NCBI GenBank assembly: GCA_946803715.1
Contig: CAMPET010000031.1
Location: 311,616-353,096, forward strand
From: Beroe ovata
Lineage: Eukaryota; Ctenophora; Nuda; Beroida; Beroidae
Direction of reading: 5' to 3'
Length of the DNA stretch: 41,481 nucleotides
In this document: positions 21,054 through 34,100 of the stretch, piece after piece
How the letters are laid out: the number at the start of each line of letters is the position of its first letter
Position numbering within the stretch: position 1 is the stretch's first letter
Notes under the pieces: model-generated
The model's database searches: none
What the model saw: the letters and a program-made list of their open reading frames with translations, nothing else
Told to the model about the DNA's origin: nothing
Program-made: the position numbers and the translations under genes

Positions 21054-24000
21054 CTAAAACAGCTATTATAGTACAGCTGCTGTTATAAGTGCTGCTGTGG
21101 TCAAAAAGAAAGGGGAGGTTCTATAAATCCAGATTTCTAGTTGCATAATCGGTCAAAAATTGATGACTGTCCCCAATCTCATGCCCAAAGTCTCGTCAAC
21201 TAGTATAACAGAGACAGGATGGCGAGCGTTTCAGACGATCCCACCTCACAAACATTTGCACAGACACACAGACATAGACTCACACAGATACACAGAAACA
21301 CAACCACAAACACACCAACGTGTCTGACGTGAACTGTTCAGTTGTAGATTAAAACACTGTAGAAGATTATTGTGCATCATGAATCACCAGGACTCACACA
21401 CGCGATTCACAATAGTTATTACCAGGCAATATACGCCAGGCAATAAACACACAACGTGTGCGTGTGTTGATGAACTGGGATAGAAGTTGAGAATATACAA
21501 CACAGAGTGGTGTCAAGGAATTATCTTGGATTTACAGAGAGAGGAAATGGTGTCAAGGAGGGAGTGTCAAAGAGCGGTGTCAAGCTGCAATGGACAACCG
21601 TGAATATCATCAAGATGACTATTACTACTTCACCACTTGGACAACAACTGTTAACCAGCTATAGGGCGTGGTTTGGAAGCATTCAATTGTAAACACAATT
21701 ACTGTTGAGAGAGACAACTAAAGAGAGAGAGAGGGGGGAAGGAGATGATAATCCTGGAGGGTGGGTGATAGCTAGGGAGGGAGGACGAGAGAGGGAGGGG
21801 TTATACATAGTGCTATTATATGTACACTAAATAGTGTGTAGAGTGCACCCAAATCACACCGACAACACACCCTCTTCACACAAATACACACACACATACG
21901 CTCTATAGTCCCGAACATCTGAACATGACTCCTTATTCTCTGTTGGAGGTCAATGTAAAAGTTCGAAGGTGGGAAAAAAGGAAGATATCCAGAAAATAAT
22001 AGTGCAAGTCTCGGTCAGAACCATAGCTATACTCTCACTCCCCAAATAACGTGAACGTCATCTTCAGACTCTGTCTGATTTATCCTTAGCGTCATGTTAC
22101 TTCCTCACTGTTATTGGACAAAAAAACTCGTGTTGAAATGAAACCCAAAGATATCAACAACTCCACACTGTCGACTACTATACATGTGAATGAAGTTCGC
22201 TGGAAATATATCAAATTTTCACACAGAATTTCAACGTGAACTTCAACCGGGCGAAATTCGAAAACATACTAAAATTTCTCACACACACACACACGCACGA
22301 AATACTAGAAAGCACTGCAACCTGTTGTCGACTCATAAACAAATGGATGTAATTATATGACTGAGATATCTCTATAGTACAGTAATTGGTAATCATGGCG
22401 ACAGTAGTTGGTAACCATGGTGACAGTAATTGGTAACCATGGTGACAGTATCCATGGCAACCTGGGGAAGGGGTCAGCCACTCTCAAACCACTGTCCAAT
22501 AAGAGGGATATATACCACTCAATCACACGTCAAACATATACTGAGTAGTATCATAGCCCCTATCATTATACTATCCACTATTCTATGATCAGCACTCACT
22601 GCTATGATACATGATCATGGATTACAGCTCGCCCCAATACATGATCAATAGCTCTTTAGACTGGCTGACAGTACTATATCAGAACCACCCATCCCCTATC
22701 AGTCATTTCATCCGCCTTCAGATCACACTAGGAGTACATATGTGTATATTGGATCCAAAAAGATCTGTGCTCCTGCATAAGACCCACTGCATCCACTAGA
22801 AAAGAAAAGTGTGAGTCAAATCTACTCCAGCATGATGTGTTATCGGAATTATTGAGAAGGGATGACGCATGGTGGGATAAAGGTGCTACCGATAGGAGAG
22901 AGGCAAGAGAGGTGTCCTGGGGATCAGGGGCAAACAAAGACAAAACACCAGCTCACTCCTCTTCTCAAAGAGAAGATGTGTGTGTGCGTGTGTGTGTNAA
23001 GGTGCTACCGATAGGAGAGAGGCAAGAGAGGTGTCCTGGGGATCAGGGGCAAACAAAGACAAAACACCAGCTCACTCCCCTTCTCACAGAGAAGATGTGT
23101 GTGTGTGTGTGTGATCTCCGCAGTAGTATACCATAATAACACGGAATAATCCAGTTTTGAGGGGATGATTAATAACAACGTCATGACAATAAGCGAGGGG
23201 GTCAGATTCCCCTTGGATCACACACCATATTGTGTGACTTGTGCTCCCACCGAGTGTATAATAGCGTGATTTCAAGTGTGATGAAGGAATAATTGCGTGA
23301 CGAGATAAAATACTGAACTCAAATCCACTTATCAAAATCTCACAATCAATAATCATCACGAAGCATGTCATCAAACCTCAATCTAAACAATTCATCATTG
23401 AAACCTGCCTGGAAACAGAATGGCAAGCAAAGATTTATAGATCAAGATCGAGATCATATCAGGACACATATCAATGAGAAGATATATTTGACTGCTTGAT
23501 ACATATCTCAGAGCGACGCCACCCTGCCCGATAGATGTGACAGAGGAATGTTTGTGGATGTACTGAATGACCTTTGTTTGTGTTTGTGCAACATTTTTGT
23601 GGGATTCGATCAAGAGTATGTTCGATCAAGAGTATGTTGTGTGTGTATGTTACGTTTTGAGAAACACGTGAACAAGTCATCAAAAAAAGTCTGAGGAAAG
23701 AACAGGAATAGGTGTACAGCTGTCAAAAGGATAGTTTTTTTTAAGACGAGCTGACATGTAATGAGTGAAAAGTGGAGTCATGACGTAGTAGGAAGTCTGA
23801 AGAAAGAGTACCAACTTTCGCCATACTTACAGACTTGTACTGTTTCTATTATAATGTGTGATCTGTCTAGACGACATGAAAATAGATTCGTACTCCGCAA
23901 TGATGGAGTGCTCTCGAATGTTTGACACAAGGGCTGTTAAGTATCAGGTACTTCACACACTCGCAGACACGCTCGCAGACACAGACACAAACACACAGAC

Positions 24001-27000
24001 ACAAACACACACACAAACACACACACACATACATACACACACATACACAGAAGATGGTAGAGGTGGAAACAAGCAGGAAAAGTTGATATATCCTCGCAAC
24101 ATAACCCTGAACTTACTCCTTCATAATGCAAACTATACTCATTTGTATGGATTGAATAACATTGTCGCGAAACTCGGCTTGTTCACACATGTTCAATCTT
24201 ACTTCCAGTCACGTAGGAATGAATGTCTTGAAATTTCCAAAAAACTCTCAAAAACTCAGTTATGGAATTTAAAGAATCGTTCCAAAACTTGAACCGTCCT
24301 TATTTCACTCTAGTATTTGATGAGTAACACGTGCTATATAAGAATGAATGCTCCTTCATAATTGCTCCTCACTAAATCTGAGTCACGTTTGGACCTTATC
24401 CAGCTAAAGCTATCATGATAAAGACAAAGATAGAATGATATGATATGAGATAAACTTCATAATATACATCATGGCGATTACAGTAGATTATTACCAGAAG
24501 CACTTACTGTTATAAAAGCATGGGAAAGAATGAAATCGGTAGTAAACTAGGTAATTGGTCTATAATTGGGTAATTGGTCCATAATTGGGTGAAGCAATTA
24601 AATGAGGAGTGAGGATCTTTAGCATTGGAAATGGGATCACAAGTCTTGTTATAAACGGTTATAGCCGGTAAACAATAAACATTCCTATCTGCAGCTGATG
24701 TTTGACAATCATTTTCCAACATGGAATCAATGGTTTTCAAAATCTACTGACCTTATAAATGGTGCGATGACAAGAATAAATGGTTGCTCATTCGGTATTG
24801 GTGCGTCCGCGAGTTTAAGAGAGACGCTTGCCGTTTCAGAGAAAGACTAATTATAGGTACCCCAAATTGCAACAAGAATTACTGACCCCTCTCTCTCTCT
24901 AACTCCAAGTATTGTATGCGCGTCTCTCTCTCGATAAACAAGAGCAAGAAGTGAGTCCAGGTCCCTGGGGACAGCAGCATATTGTCATAGCTCCCTACTT
25001 TACACGTGACAGTGATGTCATGACAACTCGTGACAAGAGTAACATGTCACGTGTGTTACCATGGTAACACACATGCGCCACCCATTGTTATATATCGGGT
25101 AATCACTGTAAGATCATGCACCATGTTAATACCATGGTCCACCACTGCTTTATGAGCATATTACTGGAGACAGATTCAGATGCTGCTGAATATGTTAGCA
25201 GTATAAGAGACTAAGAGGGGGGGGGGGGCTGGACTCTGTTATAGATTATCAGATGAGAGCAGGGCTGATATTAACCATCACACTATTCATATAGTGATGG
25301 CGGTACTAACAGCTGGAAAATTAGGGGGAAAAGTAGGATGGATAAGTAGGGGGAAAGATGAGGAACAATTATTTGGCAAACAAAACATTTCCGAAGCAAA
25401 AAAACGGCAAAAACGTAGTAGCTGCTATATGACTACAAGACACTCGCGGCGGCTTCCATGACACAATGATGAAAGAGTGACTGTCATCTAGAGAGGCGAG
25501 CGGTGGCATTTCTAGCACACCTCAAATGGCATCACTCGTTCTCTCTGTTTGTTGGAGCAGGGGAAGAGTGCAAACTNCTAAAACGTCAAATTTTGGCAAT
25601 GTATGCCCGGACTATAAAGCCGATAAACAATTAACATTCCTATATCTGCAGCTGATGTTTGACAATCATTTTCCAACATGGAATCAATGGTTTTCAAAAT
25701 CTGCTGACCTTATAAATGGTGCGATGAAAAGAATAAATGGTTGCTCATTCGGTATTGATGCGTCCGCGAGTTAAAGAAAGACGCTTGCCGTTTCAGAGTA
25801 AGACTAATTATAGGTACCACAAATTGCAACAAGGATTACTGACCCCTCTCTCTCTAACTCCACGTATTGTATGCGCGTCTCTCTCTATCGATAAACAAGA
25901 GCAAGGAGTGAGTCCAGGTCCCTGGGGACGGCAGCATATTGTCATAACTCCCTACTTTACACGTGACAGTGATGTCATGACAACACGTGACAAGAGTAAC
26001 AAGTCACGTGTGTTACCATGGTAACACACATGCGCCACCCATTGTTATATATATCGGGTAATCACTGTAAGATCATGCACCATGTTAATACCATGGCTCA
26101 CCACTGCTTTATGAGCATATTACTGGAGACAGATTCAGATGCTGTTGAATATGTTAGCAGTATAAGAGACTATAAGAGGGGGGGGGCTGGACTCTGTTAT
26201 AGATTATCAGATGAGAGCAGGACTGGTATTAACCATCACACTATTCATATAGTGATGGCGGTACTAACAGCTGGAAAAGTAGGATGGATAAGTAGGATGG
26301 ATAAGTAGGGGCAAAGATGAGGAAAAATTATTTGGCAAACAAAACATTACCGAAGCAAAAAAACGGCAAAAACGTAGTAGCTGCTATATGACTACAAGCA
26401 CTCGCGGCGGCTCCCATGACACAATGATGAAAGAGTGACTGTCATCTAGAGAGGCGAGCGGTGGCATTTCTAGAACACCTCAAATGGCATCACTCGTTCT
26501 CTCTGTTCGTTGGAGCAGGGGAAGAGTGCAAACTGTATGTGTGAAACGACAATGCTCCATTGTGTGTGTGTGTGTGTGTGTGTGTGNNNNNNNNNNNNNN
26601 NNNNNNNNNNNNNNNNNNNNNNNNNNNNNNNNNGTGTGTGTGTGTGTGTGTGTCCGTGCAAATATAACAAATAACACTTATTGAAGCATCACGGCTCGAA
26701 TTCATAATATTTTGAGCTTGAAGACGTCATAAATTCGACTGCGCGAAATCTTAGCGTAATTTTCACCTCGACAGTGTTCAAAACGAGTATCACAAGGGAT
26801 CGCACGTATATCGTTCACCACAAATGCCTCGACAATTAAACCAAACGGGGTTTATATATGACGGTTTTTTGACTCTCCCTCACACAATGAACAGTTTGAC
26901 ACCCGATGAAAACGCCAGGCTGAGCCTGGTGAAAAGTCCGGTATATCGTGAATTTCATCACTTTTCGACACCGGTCAATATGAAATCGGGAAATATATTT

Positions 27001-30000
27001 TGACATCTGTTCAAACTCCATATTTTGTGACCGCGAGTCATATGTGACAGAAAGTATTGCGTTGAGTGTTACTCTGAGAGAAGTGGGTAATTGAATGACA
27101 TACGAGGAAAAGTTCTCCTTGAAATTCGTACGTGTGAAAGTAACTTGATCTTAATGTAGGACTAGAAAATAGGTCAATTTTTGAAAATTAGGCCACGTCA
27201 TTATTATCTAGCTTCACTGTTGGAACTACAACACTAATAAAATCAGCAAGGAGCTTTAGACACCTGTGTATGTGTGTATGTACTGTGGGTGGGATGCGGG
27301 GGCGTGGGGATGCGTGGGTGGGGGTGCGTGGAGTCAGTGCAGTAACGGTCACATGTGCACTTATTGGAGTAAGATAGAGGTCTTAATTCGCCCCCTAAAT
27401 CCTCAGTTGAGCGGTTATAGTTTCGTTGCAGTGATCTTAGCGCCTCATATAATTGCAGACGGAGCTTATAAGGGCGACGGTTTTTTGCAAAATCGGTATC
27501 TTCCACATCAGACTACGTTTTCCTAGAACAAAGTAAACAAACAAGTTGTGCCAATCAGTATAAACACAGACTAATCACTAGTTTCCCGACGACTATCGCA
27601 GATAATAACTTGAGATGAAATGCTGTTGTTAATTAACGACTGAATATAGTCGTGTAATGAATCGATCTAACTACTGAAATTGTTCATCGTAATTTTGAAT
27701 TTCCGTACAATAATCTAACAGAGCAATTTTTCATTTCCATAACAAAAACAAAGTTTGCTCGACAGGTATAACGAAAAAATGGTTGTCTTCGTGGCTAAAT
27801 TAAACTAAAAAAACACGGAACTGAAGAAAATGAGAAGAATTCGAGTAGACAGGAAGCATTATAGAAGACTCATATCAACACCAAGATTGAATAAAATCTA
27901 GATACACACCTCTACTTCTCAGAAAATTACCAATTACTTGGCATCATGACGAAAAATAGGTAATGCAACCAACAAAAAACCTACAAATGTCGCACACACT
28001 TACTGAAAAAATGTAAATCGAAAGTGTAGACAGGAGTATATATCTAGCGAATCATAACTCAAGGGAGAAGAAAGGGTGATGGATGAGCTTTCATCACACG
28101 AACGCATGCTCTGTATGTTGATTCCAAATGATTATCTCCAAATTAAAATTAACTTGTTCTACTCGAATTAAAATTCCAAGTTGAAAATGATTAAAACTAG
28201 ATTCATGGGAAATAAATGCTCCGAAATATTCAATGTAAAGCTATGAAATATGAAAATATTTCGCCCAAAATTCCAGCTTGTAAAACTGGAATGCTTGAAC
28301 CTCCAGCCAACTGCAGCAGGAGCTTGGCTCAAGTTGTTACCATGGTTACACCTCGGTAAAAATCTAATGGCGGCGATGACTTGACATGTGCCAGAAATAT
28401 TTGAGAGAGGGAAAGGGCATGAGAGTCCGACCTTCTAGAAGAGCAGAGCGGGCGTACTCAGGGAGTTTATAATCCAGCCACTACATGATTACACAGAGGA
28501 AGTGGTTGAACACCGCATAATTCAGCATAAATATAATCGCCATTCATGATAGCACAGAACACTTACAAAATCACATGTGATTTATGAATTCAGTGAAATT
28601 TAGATCATAGCCCATTCATCGCAAATGACGTCTATTCTCTACTAGAAATCTTCTCTAGAACCACAAAATCCATCTCAACCTGGTTCACATAAATGTTAGA
28701 GGCAAGACCGAGGGAAACATAATAAGCCTTCTAAATCCCTCTAACCATGTGTTTTAGAATGCTGATGACTATGAACCATGACGATAGGCGAATCAATTAC
28801 TCCTTTATAATACCAGTAGACTCATGATTGAAACTGTAATTCATGGAAAGTTAATTAAGTCCAAGAGTAAGCATCATCAACTATTCTACTTTAATTAACC
28901 TCTTCCAACCCTTAAGAGAGCTGTGAGAAACAAGTGCAGCTATAATGTTGTGAGATCGCTTCCGAGGAGCAACATCCACACCACCTCTCCACTAACAATT
29001 ACTCGGTAACGATCGATTTCCTTTGTGTTACTTTCTGTCGATTTCGGCAATATCCACACACGAAATATTTGGTTACTCTAGGTTTTTATGAGACCTGGAT
29101 CATCGGCGATTATCGGAAAGTTGTAACAATGCCGTTAACCTCTTTGTGAATGCGTGTTTGTGTGTATGTGTGTGTATGTGTATGTGCGTGTATGCGTGTA
29201 TGTGTGTGTATGTGTATGTGCGTGTATGCGTGTGTGTGAGTGAGTGCATGTGTAAATGCGTGTTTGTGTGTGAGTATGTACAAAGCAACACGGAAGAAGC
29301 CCAAACCTCACAATCTATAATAGGCTATCGCAATACAAAGAATCTCAAACCCATTTCATGTCATACTGCACTAGCTAGGAGATGGCAATCACATGCTAAT
29401 GATTCGAATACAATGGGGAAACGAATTGGTAGAAGCTCTGAGGAACTCTGGTGAACAAATGACCGTGACTCGAAAACATTTCCCCTCAAAAACACAGACA
29501 CACCCTGAAAACAAACATTCACACACTCACACACACACTCACACACACAAACACATAACAGGCTACTGCTCACTGCACCACATTGAGCTACGATGGAATG
29601 ATGGCGAATAGTCCGATTAACACAATTTATCTATACGTTAAACTCTGATCATTACCATTATATTAACCGATTGTTGTGTTGACGCGGTAATGAACGATCC
29701 AAGTACACACTACACGCACACACACACACACACACCAGGTCTTTGACCAGCCTCACGGCAGCTAAGCACGCCACTACAATTAATACTTTGGCCACATCAT
29801 ACTTACACGATGTGCCTCTGAGTATATGAGAAATGGTCAATTTGAGAGATGAGCTGGGTGGGATGTAAAAATATCCGATATAAATATCCAAGATCTATTA
29901 GTCCTGGTTTTCGACGAATTGAAAATCACATGGGGAGAGAGAGATATTGACGGAGGCTATATTATCACATTTTCCCCTGCAAATGACAGTTAAATGGATT

Positions 30001-31118
30001 CCTGTAAGCGGGGAAAAAAACGTGTCTCTTCTGTCATATCGAGGATTTCCTAGATACGATGGAAGTAAAATGTTGTGAGGCACAAATGAGAAAGAGGGGG
30101 CTCCGAGGCTATCCTATTTACAACCCCGATATTCACCAGACATTTGATAAAACACCTGGTAAACGATGTTTTCTCCATAATCGGACCAGCGGTAATTGAT
30201 ATATCGGAGAAGAAATGGCTCCCGTAATGGTGGGCAGCAAAACCACTTTCTGTGATATGGACACCACTGTTATGGGCGCATATCATGTGTGTGTGCCGTG
30301 TAATTCACGTTGAAAAACGAGAATTTCCTTCTCCTGGCCTTGTTTTGAGCTATATTCGATATCACTAGAGTATGCTGCTGACGCCTGACATCATTCATTG
30401 ACAACTAGCATCACAATATTTGACACCGATCCTTCTCCCTCCTAGTTGACACCCGCTCTCTCTCTCATGACACCGCTACTCGACACCTGATCCTCTTCTC
30501 TTGACACCTGCTCCTCCCCGGGTGGTATCATGGTGCTATTCAGCACCCAGGACAACCCCTCCCCCGACATTCTCATAGTGGTCTACTTCGTCACCTGCAT
30601 GGTCATCTCCACCATCCTGAACCCCGTGGTTCTGCTCTACAACCGTGCTCAGTCCCGATCAGTGCCGCAGTTTCTGTTCAGCATCCTGGCAGCGAGTGAC
30701 TTTGTGACTTCCATCATCATGCCGGCCGTGGTGAGTCACAGGGTGGAGATATTGCCCAGGGAATGATCATACGAGCAAGTCATTCTAAGACATCTTAATC
30801 AAACCTGATTTTATTTAGCAAACAATAGAATATGGTGCATACCGTGTGGAAACTACCAGAGGAAACAGTTAATCCTCACCCCTCTGTCAGGTGGTAAAGA
30901 GTGTGTTCAAACCCTACGAGTGGGAGTGTTCGGCTGAAGACAACACTACCTGTAGTCCGCCCTATCTGGAGAGTCATGAGAGTCCCACGCCCTACGAGCG
31001 CGTACAGAGTAAGTGAGGAGCGAGTTTCTTATTTTCGATTAGTATGAGATGAAGAAGTGGGATGTGATTTTTCATAGCTATGTGACGTGGAATATCGGGG
31101 AGTCTATAGATGCAAATC

Positions 31119-31185
<67 letters not shown>

Positions 31186-34100
31186 TAACACACATTCTCG
31201 TCCCCCCGTCAGGTGTGGATACATGGGGCCTCATCATCACCCCGCCCTATCTTGCCGCCCTGCTCGCCACTTGCCGATACTTCAAAATACGGCACCCACT
31301 CCGACCAATCAAACGCCGCCACATCAAGCTTAGCGTTATCATCTACGTGACATACATAACAGCTCTGCTTGCCGCGATGTGTTTCAAGAGAGATGCAGTT
31401 TACTTTACCCGAGTGCAGGCGGTGTGGAGCAAACTGCCCCTAATTGAAGGGCTCGGGACACTATTTGCTTTCACTGCACCGTGCCTCATTGCTGTGTTCG
31501 TTTCCGTGGCAACATCGTTCCTCACCGTGGCCCACATTATCGGACAATCACTCCGAGATCCGGTGGCAGTTCAACTACGCAAGAACAGCCACAAGACAAG
31601 TCTCAAAGTGCTCCTCACTAACTTTGCAAGTGTGGTTTTTATCGGGTTTTACAGCTCGGTGGCGGTGATTGCCACCCTACAGCCGCCCTCGGATCGGAGC
31701 CGGTCGGATTGCGTGCTCTACTTCATGTACGCCACCGTGATTCCAGTGGCGCTATCCGTTTTCAATCCTGTGGTATTCATCACCTTCACCAATGCGACGT
31801 TCAGTGAGGCGTGGAAGGGGGTTCTGAGTCGGAGTGTGCTGAATTGCTGCGGAGTGGGGGCGCCGAGCGGGCGCAGCGATTCGTACAAGGGGCGCAACAA
31901 CTCGCACAGGGAAAGTAACGCGTGATGATGCCGCTATGTAAATGTTTGGATTACGTACTGGAAGTCAATACGATCGGAAACATTATTCTATCGACACAAG
32001 ACACTAGTGGGCTAGTAACGGACAATAGACATAACTGCGTAAATGGAACAAATCGCTAGTTGAGAAGAAACCGTTTACGTTGAGGAAACCAGTCTCATTT
32101 ACTGACACTTCCAACTAACCAGACTATGCACATGATCGTGTATTGTAACACATTATAATATGGCGTTTATTATAATGCAAGTATGTTATATTTTAGAGTT
32201 TACCAAACTCCACGGGTTTATTTTTAGTTAAAGGTTATCAACCAGTTGCCAGTAGGACTGAAGAAGTCGTAGAACCGGAAATAAAGATCAAATCGGATCA
32301 CTCAATTTGCCGAATGAATCCAAGAATCGTGCTGAGGTTTATAATTGATTAATTGAGTTAAATTGTGAAGACTATAGAAGTGCCACATAGCTTGGTCTCG
32401 CAGATTTAAATTCCGTTCAACAAGAAAATAGCTGAGAGCTGAAAGTGAAAACACAGTGAATTCCATTGGTCTTTTAATCGATCAAGTGCCACAGTCTATT
32501 TATTGGCAAATATGTGTGGCATAGTCTGCCACTTTCCACACCTAGTTAACAAACTTGATGAAGGAGTGATGAGTGTTGGAAAATGCTGCCATTATTTCCT
32601 GCTCATACTACTACCATATTGAGAGTGTCAAAAACCAAAATTCCTGGCCGCTCCCAGGAAAGCGTCAACAAATCATTGATGGAAAACATATTTCATTCTG
32701 GGAAAAGTTCGATGGTTTTGAACCATGCACTACGCAGGCATGAGACATGTGTCACTTGTCAGTGTGTCACATCCATCCAGCCGTATCATGAATTGGTAAA
32801 CAAACAAGGAGAGAAAGAATACTGGGCTATAATTCGATGTATCACAAATATCGGGAACATTATAACAGAACAAGAGCAGGGACTGTGAAGCATGTTAATC
32901 AAGGCTTACACATGGAAAAATACTATGGACCGCGCCTCAAGAGTTGTTGTTTTTTTAAACACAGCTATCTGGGGTTGGAGACACAAGGGTTAATTCGATT
33001 ACCGAAACACTGACACATTCATGTCACGTATGAGTCACAAACTCTGTGTTCTACATTTTGGAATCAACGAGGAATGGAATTAAGAAAAGATGAATTTATG
33101 CTTGTTTGTGTCTGTGTGTCTGTATGTATGTGTGATTGAGTATTATTGTTTGTGTCTGTGTGTCTGTGACAGTGTTACTTCCTAAAATAACCCGCATGTT
33201 GCAGTGAAGTGTGACAGTTGTATGTATTCTGGTCAGAGTTAATGTGACCCATGACAGACCATGTGTTTGAGCGGGAGGTTATACCTACAGAATCGGTGGA
33301 GAGTCTGTCCAAGCACTATCTTAGTACTGTCTTAGTACTGTCTTAGTACTGTCTTAGTACTGTCTTAGTACTGTCTTAGTACTGTGTCAGTACTGTCTTA
33401 GTACGGTCTTAGTACTGTCTTAGTACTGTCTAAGTAATATCATGGAGAAGAATTTCATTTGGAGAGTGTAACAGATGTGAGAATCACGTGTGGCGATGTG
33501 ACCACCATCAAACTCCAGTAACACTGCTCTCATTTCACTCATTGAAATGAAAGCCACATCTCACTATGCAAATGGAACAACCCTTGGAACCAGAGACACG
33601 CATAGCCACGACGACTCATCGGCCTAATTTCTATACTCTCTTCTATACTATGATCAGTGATCACGATACTTCTCCAGATCACGATGCATATAATATGCAG
33701 ATGATCATTACCAGGGGGTGATAATTATTAGCGATTATATCCTCCCCTCTCAATATATATATTAAAGAAGAGAAGGAGGGCTACTGATAATCCTCATCAA
33801 CAGATAACAATAGGGGGGTTGTGGGGCGCTCTCATCTCAGAGATGAATATAGATGCGTGCAGGTCCCTCCCTCCATCGCTCAGTTTCAGACAATTTCACA
33901 GCTTCATCTCGCATAATTTTGAACAATGAGACTATTGAGACACAATCTCACTGTGGTGACAGTAGGAGATTATTATTATTGAGATAATGGGGAAGGGGGA
34001 TTGGATCACTCGATAATATGGAGTGAGAGCTATCTTAGGGGCGGTATGTGTGGGAGTCTGTTACCATGGTGATTTAATCGGCGCGCGCGGGTCAGTGTCT

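Larger units (their letters stand above)
24655..26535. other. 0.9-kb direct duplication across a single-N join (N at 25577)
   Basis: 24655-25576 and about 25612-26534 are parallel, with about 97 percent apparent identity and small indels. They share CAGCTGATGTTTGACAATC at the start and GGGGAAGAGTGCAAACT at the end. Two alleles joined is most likely; a recent tandem duplication is the alternative. No coding frame is conserved between the copies. Confidence 0.85.
19875..30529. other. Non-coding interior of TRAPPC10 intron 3 between the two receptor genes
   Basis: About 10.6 kb in which I find no supportable gene on either strand. Contents: AT-rich sequence; repeats of GATAAAGGAGTAATT at about 20745-20810; a (CA)n tract at 21005-21051; a TTGACACC cluster at 21508-21584; X-box motifs listed separately; CA/TG tracts at 22279-22295, 23985-24050, 29155-29280, 29518-29552 and 29715-29735; and two haplotype-type duplications at single Ns (22998 and 25577). 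Open frames here are short and mostly microsatellite-derived. Confidence 0.6.

Noticed and set aside
23858-24292. A 144-codon plus-strand frame
   Set aside because: Its middle is CA microsatellite, and the flanks show no family resemblance or splice support.
24655-26535. A 0.9-kb segmental duplication as a biological feature
   Set aside because: The copies are joined by a single N and differ like alleles, so assembly of two haplotypes is simpler.
29100-29611. Cys/Val- and His/Thr-rich frames on both strands
   Set aside because: Derived from TG and CA tracts.
19875-30529. A hidden further gene, such as another receptor, in the long intronic stretch
   Set aside because: I looked on both strands for membrane-segment-like or conserved exons with splice sites and found none convincing.
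32583-32888. A 101-codon plus-strand frame beginning with ATG
   Set aside because: No recognised motif and no splice context; the length is not unusual for chance in 2 kb of intron.
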